From: Raffaelea ambrosiae | Lineage: Eukaryota; Ascomycota; Sordariomycetes; Ophiostomatales; Ophiostomataceae | Reading direction: 5' to 3' | DNA: 64,000 nt | Assembly (NCBI GenBank): GCA_002778195.1 | Contig: PCDI01000009.1 | Span: 832,725-896,724, forward strand | Shown here: piece by piece, positions 25,077-35,667 of the stretch | How positions within the stretch are numbered: position 1 is the first letter of the stretch | How the letters are laid out: every line of letters starts with the position of its first letter | Notes under the pieces: generated by a model | Told to the model about the DNA's origin: nothing | What the model saw: the letters and a program-made list of their open reading frames with translations, nothing else | Databases searched by the model: none | Translations under genes and position numbers: made by a program

Positions 25077-26922
25077 CTAACGGAAGTACACCCGGTTCGG
25101 ACGCAGACGGTCGACTACAACCTCCTCATCATAGACGCGTTCATCGTCGCGGTGCCCGCGTTGGTGACTGTTGCTCCGGTGGCGGCGATGGCGCACATCG
25201 ACGTCAATCTCATCCCGGTGAGCCTGCTCGAAACGGTCGCGGTCGCGGCGGCGGCGCCGGATCTTGTCGGACAGCTGCACCAGTTCTTGGACGTCCTCCT
25301 GTTTTTTTTTTTGTCAGTGGATGAGTGCGGGAAGAGGGATACCAGGCGAGAAGAGGGAGTACGGAGTACACAGAGGAAAACAGGACGTCTAATAGGACTT
25401 ACATATCTCAGATACTCGAGGATGTAGAAAAAGTATTCCGTCTCAGAGTAGTCATAATCGAGCTCTTCAATGGCCTCGCGCACCACCAGGTCCTTGGTGA
25501 TCTCGGTCCACATGTCATCGCGGCCGGCCGGGACCAGATCGCTTCTGTGGCTATAGCCGCGGCGATTATCGTCGATTGCAACGTTCACCTCGCTCTCGCG
25601 GCGATGCTTGTCGTCAATGACCTGAACGTTAACACGATCCCGCGACTGGTAGTCCCGGTCGTCGTCGCGGGCAGCCTCCCTGTCGACTACCTGCAGGTCG
25701 CGGTCCCAAAGCCGGTCGTGATCGCGGACGACGACGCGTGAGCGGGAGCGTGAACGCTCCCGGTGCCGGTCCTGCACGGCAACGGACATGACGTCATCAT
25801 CGGCGTCGGGGATGAACTTGGTGCGGCGCACTCCGTTGTAGCGCTGCCAAGTCACCTCGGCGCCGCCGCCACCGACGCCGTGCATCTTGACACGCTCGGT
25901 GCCGGGCGGCACGTCGACAATGGTCCAATCACGGGTGGCGCCGTTGCGGGCCTCGCCCATGCGGCCGCGTTCGTCGATGCGCGACTCGATGTAGTCGGCC
26001 TCGTCGTACACCTCGTCGGCGTAGCGGCGACGGGCCGGAGGGTTCTCGGAGAGGGCCCGGCGTCCACGCCGGGCCTCGATGTCGACCTGCAGGCGGTTGC
26101 GGTTGTCCTGCACAACGACCTCATCGTCGTACCTTCTGGGCGGAGGCGGGCGCGATGACCGGCGCTCGCGCGAGTGTGAATGGGAAATGTCAATGTCGGT
26201 CCGGTTGCGGGATGTCTGGATGTCGACTTCCGTTTCCCGTTTCCGGACGATCTCGGCAGGCGGCGGCGGCGGTGGGGGAGGGCGGGCGTAGACGACGCCT
26301 GGGAAAGGGTTGCGTTAGCAGGGGATTTAACCAGAGTTTGCGGACAACTCCTGTATAAACGTGGGAAAACGACTTCCCAGACAGACAGCAACGTACCATG
26401 GTCAACGTCTCGGTAGTGGGTGATGACCTCGCGCTCAATGACAGGGCCCTTGATGACGGGCCGCGGCGGAGGGGAAGGACTCGGCGAGGGCGAGGGCGAG
26501 GGCGAGCGGCCACGCTTGACCACGTTCACATTGACGTTGACGTTCTCGTGAGGGGATGGTGGGGTCAGGTCGCGTTCCTCGCGGCGGATGACCTCGCGGA
26601 CACGGACTGGGGTGGGTGACCGCGGCCTCGGGCGGGGACGCTCGATGGTTTCGACTTGGCGCTCGCGTAGGACCAGCGGGCCGGACTCACGGACGTCGTC
26701 CGGGCGGAGGTAGCGGGCCAGAGGGTCCGGGCGGTCCGGGCCCCGGGAGCGGGAGCGCTCGCGGACGCGGACATCGACCTGCTCGGCGGCGCGAGCCCGG
26801 CGTGGCTCCTCGACGCGCTCTTCGCGGCGCTCATAGTAGCTGGCCTCGGAGCGCGGCCGTGGTGGCGGTACCCGGCGGTACTCGTAGTCCTCCTCGTAGA
26901 CACGATCTCGGCGGTCTCCCAT
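25077..26922 (-). CDS. charged low-complexity protein, unknown function (DUF8035-type)
   Basis: Three exons, 26922-26397, 26298-25403 and 25298-25077, give 547 residues. Donors GTACGT and GTAAGT and acceptors CCCAG and ACAG keep the frame. The N-terminal 300 residues are disordered and rich in Arg, Glu, Asp and Pro, with an SPSPSPSP tract and RSRSR patches. Two better-ordered blocks follow: a segment around residues 293-345 containing TRDWTIVDVPPGTERV and WQRYNGVRR, and a C-terminal helical segment around 433-490 containing EITKDLVVREAIEEL and EYFFYILEYLRY, continuing through the last splice. These blocks match my memory of a Pezizomycotina-restricted family catalogued as DUF8035. No biochemical role is known to me. 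SR-like dipeptides might suggest RNA or nuclear association, but that is speculation. It diverges from the FUN14 gene across 2.7 kb. Confidence 0.85.
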
Positions 26923-29671
26923 GTTGCGCGGAGGTCAGGCAGAAGGCTGAACTTCGGTCAGGCTGGCAGGCAGCTGGAGAGGACCACACGACGGGAAGAG
27001 ACAGACTCCGGACAGCAGAATGATCAAGCCGGACAGGCAAAGTCAAGTTGAGAAGACAAGCAGGACGAGAAAAGGGAAGAAAGGGCAGGATGAGGAGGAA
27101 AGGTAAGCGAGAAGAGGGGTAGTTGGGAGAGAGTCGGAGAGAAAAGCAGAGGAGAATCAGAAAGTGTGCCGAATACGAGAGGGAGGAAAACAGCTGGAGA
27201 GAAAAGGGAGACAGAGAGAGAGAGAGAGAGGAAAAGAGCAGACGAAAGGGAGAGAAGAGCGGCAGGGCACGGCCAGAAGTAAAAGAGAACAACGAGACAG
27301 TGACGAAAATACGGAAAATGGGCGTGCAGGCCGGGTTTGGCGCGGCAGGGCAGGAGCAATGCAGGAGGAGCGGGGAGGGAGGAGGCTGATCTGGCTCCGG
27401 ACAGCGCGTAGGCAGGAATGGATGGCTTCAACCAGCGCGGACGCACGCAGTCAGGCAGTTTGGATGGAGAAAGACGCAGAGACCGATGCGAAGAAAAGCA
27501 TGCACAATGTCAGAAGCGGGCGTGAAAAGAGGAGGGGGAGGGGCTGACAGGCACATGAGCAGGCAGGAAAGTGGGCAGAGATGATGGAGTCGCCAGAAGG
27601 CGCGAGTAAGATGCTTGTCCCGAATCGGGCAGGCACCCCTCTCTGTGCCGATGGCTCCTTCCTCGCGTGAACGGCCCTTGCTGCGACTCGTCTCTGTGAC
27701 TGGTCTCTACATTTTCTTCTCTTCTCTGGCTCTCTTCCTCCCCGACGATGTCATCCTACATGCGAACGCATAGCCAGAGCCAGGCCCCGAGCCAGTCCAC
27801 CCGTGGGCGATGACGACACGGCGTAGCAGTGTCATGCTGTTTTTAGCAGCCGAGCGGGCAGGAAACGGCAAGCTGCAAACGGGCACAGCCTCGAACAGGG
27901 AGCGTTGGTGTGGTGGGCTGGCTGGGCTGGCCGTCAGTCAACATGCCAAGCGCCAGTGCCCCCCCCTCGGCTCAAAAAAGAGTTGTCCAACAACAGTGGG
28001 CACTAAACCAGCGGCCCGCCAGGGAGGGGCTTAGGGGGAACGGTTAGGGAACGGTAGGGCTTGTAGGGAAGGGAGGGGGGAGGGGGACAACCAGCCATCC
28101 AGGAGAGAGGAGCCAGCCCAGCCATCCCTTCCTTCTGGTCCAACGAAGGGAACAGACATGGAAGAAAATAGAAACTGATTAGAATGGTTTGGGGGATGGG
28201 AAGTGCAGCGCACTGCAGGGGACTACGTTGTTGTTTTGGGGTTGGCGCGAAGGAGTGTCTCTTTTTTGGAAGACGCAAAGAAGCCGCAGGGCGCGTTGTT
28301 TCAGACGCTTCTGTGAGGAGCAAGGGCGCGACCATGACGTCTTCTGTTGGCGAGAAGCTGCAGATCGACAGGCGCTGTCGGGGGCGAGACGACAGGGCGA
28401 GACGACAGGGCGACACGGCCATGCAATATAGGCATGCACGACGCAGGGCCAGTCTTGTTGCGGAGGCCCCATACGGGCAGAAGTGGGCATAGCAGCGGCT
28501 AGGCCCAGGCATGATTGGAGAGGCTCTGCTGCATGTCAAGAAGCGAGACGTTGCTCCACAAGGCGGCATAAGAGAGAGAAGCGACAGAGAGAAGGACAGA
28601 GAAGGAGAGAAATCGAAAGCGAGAGAACAGACAGAGGAGACGGGCGTCTGGCCAGCTGCAGACTCACCAGCGGCCGGCGCGACAGGCCTTGGCGTCGGAT
28701 TCTCGAGTCTGCGCGGAGCGAGCGTGAAGCGAACGAATCGAGCAAAACGAGAACCGACAAGGTGGGACACCCCTTCTGACGCAATGGTGCAGCGGCTTTG
28801 CCAATGACGTTCCCTGAGGAGACCACGCGAACACGCACCAATGCGAGATGGAAGAGTCCACAGTTTTCATTGGAGACAACACGAATCTTGGAAACGACAA
28901 TGACACCCTGTGGCCAGTGGATACGGTGGGAGAGCTGCTGTGCTGGATGGCGTCCACCATGCAATCGTGGCTGTCCAAACGAGCAACCAGGTGACGGACG
29001 GCATGCCGACTGCGAGCGTGACAGGCCCTGTCTGGGCCTGTCTGAGGGTTGTGCAGAACCGTTCTTTCCCTTTTTGGGCTCCGGGTGTGCTTTGCAACTA
29101 CGTTTCGGGAAGACGATTTGGAAGACTAACTAATTCTGCGTGCGACCGTGATCCTCTGCACACTCTCTGTGCAAGGATCGCCAGCCAACGACTGCCGAAA
29201 CTAGGGGGGGCCCATCTCTAATCCGGCAAGCATTTCATTCCATGTCATTCCCTTTTTCTTTCTCTGTTCCTTTTCTCTGTCCCGGGCTCCAGACCCCAGG
29301 CTGGATCCCTCCCTGGTATGACGTCATCCGGCTAGCGCCAAACCATAGCTTCGCTCGTCGCAGTGAGGGTTTGCTCCTCGCAGCTCCTCCAACCAATTCC
29401 TCCACGCAAGGGAGAGAGAGAGGGAGAGACACGCCGAGGATGGGGCCGATAGCTGATCTGGCCAGAGCCTTTATTTATTTTTAATTCAGCTGCACCGAGG
29501 CAGTTTGGCCTGTCCACTTTTTGCGCGCCTCCCTCGCGAGAGCGGTACGCTCGATTGAGAATTTCATTCACCGGCTAGCTGCCCAGTACACTCACTGTCC
29601 ATCGTGCGATCATTGCGACCACCCCTCCCGAGGTCTCTCTCCCCCCCAGCGTTCCACTCGTTTCCGATTCA
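26923..29671. other. divergent intergenic region
   Basis: No gene is supported between the divergent 5' ends. The part next to the minus-strand gene (26923-27300) is a purine-rich tract, which reads CT-rich on that gene's strand as in its probable 5' leader. A 255-codon minus-strand open frame (28003-28770) has no recognised domain and no support. Confidence 0.65.
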
Positions 29672-30622
29672 ATGGCCGCCCCGATGGCCAGCATGGCTCC
29701 ACCCCTCTTTTCTGCTGCGGCCGCCGCTGCTCGGCTGGCTGCCGCCCGACCGGCCGCCACCCTCTTTGGCCGCACCGCCGTCCGGATCGGGATGCGCGCC
29801 GGGGGCCAGCCCGCTCTTGCGAAACCCTCTGCGAACCCTTTCGCGAACCCTTTCGCGAACCCCTCCGCGGCGAGGCCCTTCTCGGCCCAACCCTTGGCGA
29901 GGCCCGTGTCGGCCATTCGTCCATCGTTTCCGCAGTCGCATTCCCACGGCCAGTCCCGCCAGTCTCGCTCCCACTCCCGGCAACGCACTACCCCCCTGTG
30001 GGCCCTCGCTGCTGCGGCCCCGGTCGCCATCGCGTCGTCCGATACCGAGGCCGCTGCCGCCGCCGTTCCGGCGCCCGGTTTGATTGTGCCGCCGCCGCCG
30101 CGCCGGCAGTCCTCCGCGCGGGGCCCGCCGCGGCTGCCATTGGACCCACACGTTGCCTCGGAGGTGTCCAAGGGCAGTTTTTCAGGTGAGCGTCCGCGAG
30201 GCAGCGATCTGGTGGTGGACCGGGTGGTGGACCGGGTGGTGGACCGGGTGGTGGACCTGGGCCACGGAGCCAGGTCTGGGGAGCCGTAGACCCCTCTCCC
30301 CCCTTTGTGTCGCCTGCTAACCCATCCAAGGCTTCGCGCTCGGTCTCCTGGTGAGCGTCTTTTCGCGAACGCTCGTATTCCTCCTGGGGCTGGCCATTAC
30401 ACTGCAGGTAGGCCGTTTTGCGTGTCTACAGTACGAGAGTGGCGTGTCCAACTAACCAATCCCCAGACCCTCGCGTCCAAGGTCGGCATCGACCTGGCCC
30501 ACCACCTCAAGATCAAGGAACGCGTGACGTCGTCCAAGATTTTGTCGGCGCTCAACGAGCACGCCGCCTTCAAGCTGTCCTTTGGCCTGACCTTTACCAT
30601 GGCCGCGTTTATGCATTTCTAA
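29672..30622 (+). CDS. FUN14-family mitochondrial membrane protein
   Basis: Three exons, 29672-30185, 30331-30407 and 30467-30622, give 248 residues. The donors are GTGAGC and GTAGGC. The acceptors are CCAAG, with branch GCTAACC, and CCCAG, with branch ACTAACC. The N terminus is rich in Ala, Arg and Ser with few acidic residues, as expected of a mitochondrial presequence, and holds an NPFANPFANP repeat near residue 55. The conserved part follows the first intron: GFALGLLVSVFSRTLVFLLG, a Gly-rich hydrophobic segment like the first membrane span of FUN14 proteins. The C-terminal AAFKLSFGLTFTMAAFMHF is the second span. FUN14 proteins sit in the mitochondrial outer membrane; animal FUNDC1 is a mitophagy receptor, but I see no clear LC3-interaction motif here, so that role is not claimed. 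ATG 29672 is the first of three close in-frame ATGs. Confidence 0.88.
30211..30258. repeat. 12-base minisatellite inside FUN14 intron 1
   Basis: Four units of GGTGGTGGACCG (the last ends in T) lie in the first intron of the FUN14 gene. The array is a multiple of three and open in the exon-1 frame, so retention would add Val-Val-Asp-Arg repeats before an in-frame stop. Confidence 0.9.
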
Positions 30623-31094
30623 AGCCAACTTTCTAAAGCCCAAAACGGAGAGTCGCCGCCAACTGTACATAACTTGCGCGCAGACCCCTTCCTCGCAAGA
30701 ATATGACATGTGCATTGATGAAAGAGTCGTATTTGGTTGATACAAAGGAGAGAGAGTCGCTATAAGAAAAAGAGGGAAAAAAAAAACAGTCAAAAGCAGA
30801 CAACAAATTTGCATCACGCCAAATTCGGGCTGTTTCCGCATATATCTAGGATTTTAACAATTCTATAGTAGACAAAGTAGATAAAAAACACGAAAATAGA
30901 CAAAAAGGAGGAGGGGACGAAAAGAACAAACAAAAACATCATCAACAACATTACAACATATGAATCCCCAGCGCTATGAGACAAACGACAAGCGATGAGG
31001 GTATGTGATGACGAACTGCTCCGGCTGAAAAATATTGAGTCCTTTTTATCTGTCTCTTGTCCTTTTTTGGGCTTTGCCTCTTGTTTTGCCTGTC
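30623..31094. other. convergent 3' intergenic region
   Basis: AT-rich spacer between the stop codons of two convergent genes. It should hold both 3' untranslated regions and polyadenylation sites. No gene is seen. Confidence 0.75.
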
Positions 31095-33626
31095 CTAGAA
31101 TGGTTGCGTCTCCTTCTTCAGCCAGGCCAGGGCGCGTGGGTCGTCCTTCAACAATCCCTCCGTCTTCTCCACAATCACCTCGTTGTAGTCGTTGAGCCAC
31201 TTCTTCTCCCGGTCCGTCAGAAGCGTTTCGTCAATCAGGTTGCGGCAATACGGCACCATCGTGACGTGCTCAAAACCCAGGTACGGCTTATCTCCAAACG
31301 ACTGGTTGGTCTTGACTTCCTTCACGAGAACCATGTTCTCAATCCGGATCCCGTATGCGCCGTCCTCGTAGAATCCCGGCTCGATCGACGTCACGTTTCC
31401 ACTGCTCAGAGCCACCTCGGCGTACTGCTTCCGGGTCCCAATGCCAATCGGGCCCTCGTGCACATTCAGGTACGACCCAACGCCATGGCCTGTGCCGTGG
31501 CGGTAGTCCAGGCCTTCTTGCTGTAGAAGTGGAGATGCGTTAGAAATATTGCTCATGGCAGAAAGACAAGCAAATTGGATGACACAGGAATGGGAAAATG
31601 GGGAAACGTGAACTAATAAACCACTTACCCATAAGAACTGCCGTGCAAGGCCATCCAGAGCAAAACCAGTTGTGCCCTTAGGGAAGACTGCCATATCGAG
31701 CGCCATGTTGCCCTTCAGCACCAGCGTGTACGACTTCTTCTCGGCATCCGTTGGCTTGCCAAAGTGGATCGTGCGCGTAGTGTCAGTAGTTCCGTCCAGG
31801 TACTGTGCTCCCGAGTCGCACAGGTACACAGCCTTCGGGTCGATCACAGAGCAGTTTCCTCGCTCGGGAGAGTAGTGGATAACAGCAGCACTAAAGGCGT
31901 TAGAAAAAAACACAGAGGGAAAAGGAGAGAGGAAAAAAGACGAAAAAAAAAAGAAAAGAGAACTCACTTCGGACCAGTCGAGGAGATCGTGTCAAAAGAC
32001 AAGCCCACAAAGTACTCCTGCTTCGACCGCAGCTCCTCCAGTTTGTCCGCTGCATCCACTTCGTCCAACTTGACACCGCTCTGGAGCTGCTCTTCCAGCC
32101 AGGCAAAGTAGGCGGTGAGCGCAGCTCCGTCGCGGATGTGGCACTGGCGCATGCCCTCGAGCTCAGTCTCGTTCTTGATGGCCTTGGCGTCACCAATAGG
32201 ACTCCGGACCTCCTCCACATATTTCTCGCCACCCAAGGCAAGGTTCAGCGCCCACGATGCCCGATTGGAAAGCAAGAACTTTTTGGAACCAGAGCCAGCT
32301 GCATCTGCGTCCCCCTTGGCTGCCGCTGTGACCTCGGCACCGATGACTTTGGTGTCGGGGAAGATATCACTGTATGGCTTGATTGTCACACCGTTGTCCG
32401 ACAGGTATTTTTGAGTCTCTTCGCCCAGCTTCGTCTCGTCAACGTAGAGGACGGCTGTGTCGGCGGTGATAATGGCGTAGGAGAAGAAGACGGGGTTGTA
32501 TGGAATGTCACTGCCACGCAGATTGAACAGCCAGGCAAGCTCGTCCAGCATAGACACAACGAACCCCGCCGCATTCTTCTTATCAAGCTCTTTCCGCAGC
32601 TCCGCCAGCTTGCTCTTGAAATCTTTGCCCGCAAACTTCTCTGACAGAACGACCACCGGTTCCGTCGGCCGGGGCGGCCGCTCCTCACCCCAGACGGCAT
32701 CGACCAGGTTGTCGGAAACAGCAACCAGATCGGCACCACCGCTCTTCTTGATCTTCTCGGCCAGCTTCTTGGCTGTGGAGCTGGCCAGCAGGGTCGGGTC
32801 GACACCGACAAGCTTGCCGCCTGCCGCTGCCGTGGCCGACCATTCTTGCCATGTGGGGACGTCCTGGATGCCCTGCTTCAGAAGCACCCAGTTGTCGTCG
32901 AGCTGCCGCGATGCCTGGTTGAAATACCGGCCGTCGGTGGCGAGCACCGCCTTGTCGGCCGTGACCACGGCGCAGCCGGCCGAGCCGCTGAAGCCGCTAA
33001 TAAAGTGCCGCCGCCCGTCGCATGGTGCGATGTATTCTGACGAGTGGGCGTCTTCGGAGGGAATGACTGCAGAAATGGATCAGGGCCGCGCACGTCGAGC
33101 GGCCATCCCCGGTTAGCCACGTGCACACCAAGGCTGTCTGCTTGCCTGCAGCTTTTGTTTTCGCCTCTGATTTTGGGGTACAGCTGATCCATTACGTACT
33201 GTAAACATCCAGCTTGTGCTCCACCATGAGCTTGCGCAGCGCCGCAAGGCGTGCAGAGGTGTCTACTGTTTCCATGGCGTCTGGAGCTGCTTCACTGAGG
33301 CGACGGCGAACGCTGACACTGGCAAATGCTGTCCGCACTCGAGATGTCGGTAATACTCGCCGGATGAGAAGAGCAAGAGGGCCGACCGAGGCTGATGTTG
33401 AGAGGGCACGTGGGGCGGGGGAGGAGGGGGGAAGACGGAGGGCGGTTGATGTGTCGAGAGCAGCAGGACGGTGCCGTGGGAGCAGCTCAGCAGCTGCACA
33501 GCCAAAGAGCTTGATCGGCGACCGAGAACCGGCACTGCCCCGGAAACAGCGCAGGGCGGGTCGAGCACGAGGCGCGAGACCGGAGAACGACAGAGACCCT
33601 GGCCCTAGCAGAGGCACGAGGGACAT
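31095..33626 (-). CDS. Xaa-Pro aminopeptidase P (M24B)
   Basis: Four exons, 33626-33200, 33066-31968, 31890-31629 and 31520-31095, give 737 residues. It is a metallopeptidase that removes an N-terminal residue preceding proline. The dinuclear metal site is complete by family alignment: Asp534 and Asp545 (in DSGAQYLDGTTDTTRT), His608 (in HGTGHGVGS), Glu643 (EPGFYEDG) and Glu657 (RIEN). Upstream are the two creatinase-like N-terminal domains, including IPSEDAHSSEYIAPCDGRR after intron 1. The usual fungal protein starts near METVDTSARL. Here that Met is residue 118 (33275), preceded in frame by a 117-residue Arg/Ser/Ala-rich extension starting at the first ATG, 33626. The extension looks like a mitochondrial presequence, so cytosolic and mitochondrial forms may both be made. 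Family members are about 615-620 residues without such an extension, matching the core here. It converges with the FUN14 gene. Confidence 0.95.
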
Positions 33627-35667
33627 AAGGGTATAGAGGATCGACGTGAGGGAGGGGTTGAAGCAATTAGTCTGTCTTGTTGTGAAGGGTGGGTGAAGAA
33701 GAGAGGCGAGGAGCCGGGGAATGGAAAAAAAAATATATCTACGGTGCAAAATTCTTCTTGCCCAATTGTGTGTGGTATTTGCACTTTCCGCACTGAGATG
33801 CTCAAGGTGGGCAAGAGCGATGGGGATGGCAAAGACAATTGGCTCCTTCCTTTTACCGTTGACGTGCTATGAGCTCTGGTGCTTGCTGGGTCCCACCCAC
33901 TACGATTACGAGGTCTGGTGCCCCTCTGATGTCCTGCCCAAAGAGGGAGGTGGGGGTCGCAGAGAAGTGCGCGCGACCACTACTAAGCCGCTGCTGGCAG
34001 CGGCCAAATGCGGCTTATTGCTATCCAGGTCCGGGCTGTGTAAGCCAGCAAGAGCAATCACCGGCCAGAACCCGTCTTCTTCTGGCTGTGGTGAGTCTTC
34101 TTCGCAGTATGGTGCGTCAACCGACTTTCTGGACTCGCGAAAGCCACACCAGGTCGTTGGTTTTAGATAGCCGATCCCTTCGAGTGGAAAATAGATACAC
34201 TTCGAGCATGCACAGATTGTGAAATTGCCCTTCCCGATTATGGAGCCTTGAAAAGAAAACAAGGCTGGGATTTATCAATATTGCTTGAAGGCCAATAGAG
34301 GTGCAACCCTAACACGCCTATCCAGTACAAGTAGCAAAAGAAGTGCCATTCTTCGTCAAGTCATCCACCGAGTTTCACGCCAAATCAAGCATCGCCAGTC
34401 GTTCTGTCTCTGCTTGACAGATTCTCGTTTTGGACATACTGACGTACCGACGCACTAAACACGCCTCACCATCCTTCTGAATCTTTTGGACGTACCCGAG
34501 CTGGTATTAGCTGTGGAGGTGACTTTAGAGAAAAACACCTTCTCCTTTCCAAGCTCCATCACGTTGTCAGCAATCTTGGCTGCCGTGAAGCTTTTCATAC
34601 CAGTGGTAAAAAACCTTCGCTTGTCCTGTAAAGCCGACCTGCAGCTCGCCATCTGTGGGTGGTCGCTCCATTTTGAGAAGTCAAGCAGATTGCCCTAAAA
34701 AGAAATGGCGCCGTTTCTCGTGGCTCTTACATCGAATCAAAGCGGGTTCTTTGCTCAGCAAGCTACGTGAGTGCGAGTCGTGGCCGACGCCTTCCTCGAG
34801 ATGGCGGTCAAAATCATGTGACTACATTTTGTATGACAAGCATGCCTTCTGTTAGCTACGGGCAAGATTTCCCATGGTATTTTGTGCTCTTCTGATTTAC
34901 CAATGCGGCGTGCTTGCAAGCAAACCAACACCAGGGAAAAATAAAGGTACGCTTGTCTTTGACAGGGCGTTGGCCGATATCGACGGGGTTGAAGACGGCA
35001 CATAAAGAGATGGCAAGCCCGTTGCTCCCTGGGAAACACTGGCAATATTGAATTGTCTTTTGGTACCCCACTGTAAGGGTGGTGGGGCCAGGCCGGGTGC
35101 AGCACCGAAGGCGGTGAAGTGCTGTGGTGTGCCGCAGCCCACTTTATGGGACGCACACGGCGAAGCCCAAACGAAGCTCGAACAGCAAGAAATGGCCACT
35201 GCACGGCAGCCACCTGGGAACAATAACGGCTCTGGTACGACCATGCTGAAGAGGAGTTTTGGCACAGTTTAACGTCTAGCGGGAACACAACGTACTGGGA
35301 CTGTAACCCGAGAAGGCAAAAGGAGGGGAAGGCCGTTGGGCTTGAAGGAAGCAAGGCCGAAAAAAAAAGTTGACAGCAACGAATCAACACAAAACAACAG
35401 AAATTCTACAAGCACAGTCAACCAACTGCGTTTGTTGCCCGGGCCTCGCCATTCAACTCTGTTCTTTTCTCCGTCGTTGCTTGGACCTGCTGTCCCGTGT
35501 AGGCCTGTCTGGCTGTCTGGCTGCCTGGCTGCCTGGCTCCTTAGCTGTTTAGCTGTTGGCTCGTCTGGCTTGCTCGAAGCAGACTGCTCGACAAACCCGG
35601 CCTGCCCAGGCTACCCGTGCACTGCTCCCGCTGAGATCGACACCGCTATGACCGGACATCATCAGCC
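33627..35667. other. divergent intergenic region
   Basis: Two kb between divergent genes with no supported gene. The 35480-35600 part is rich in CTGGCTG/CTGTCTGG units just upstream of the karyopherin start. Short open frames here have no recognised domains. Confidence 0.65.

Noticed and set aside
28003..28770. 255-codon minus-strand open frame upstream of FUN14
   Set aside because: Composition is like the surrounding non-coding DNA, there is no domain, and it overlaps several other frames of similar length.
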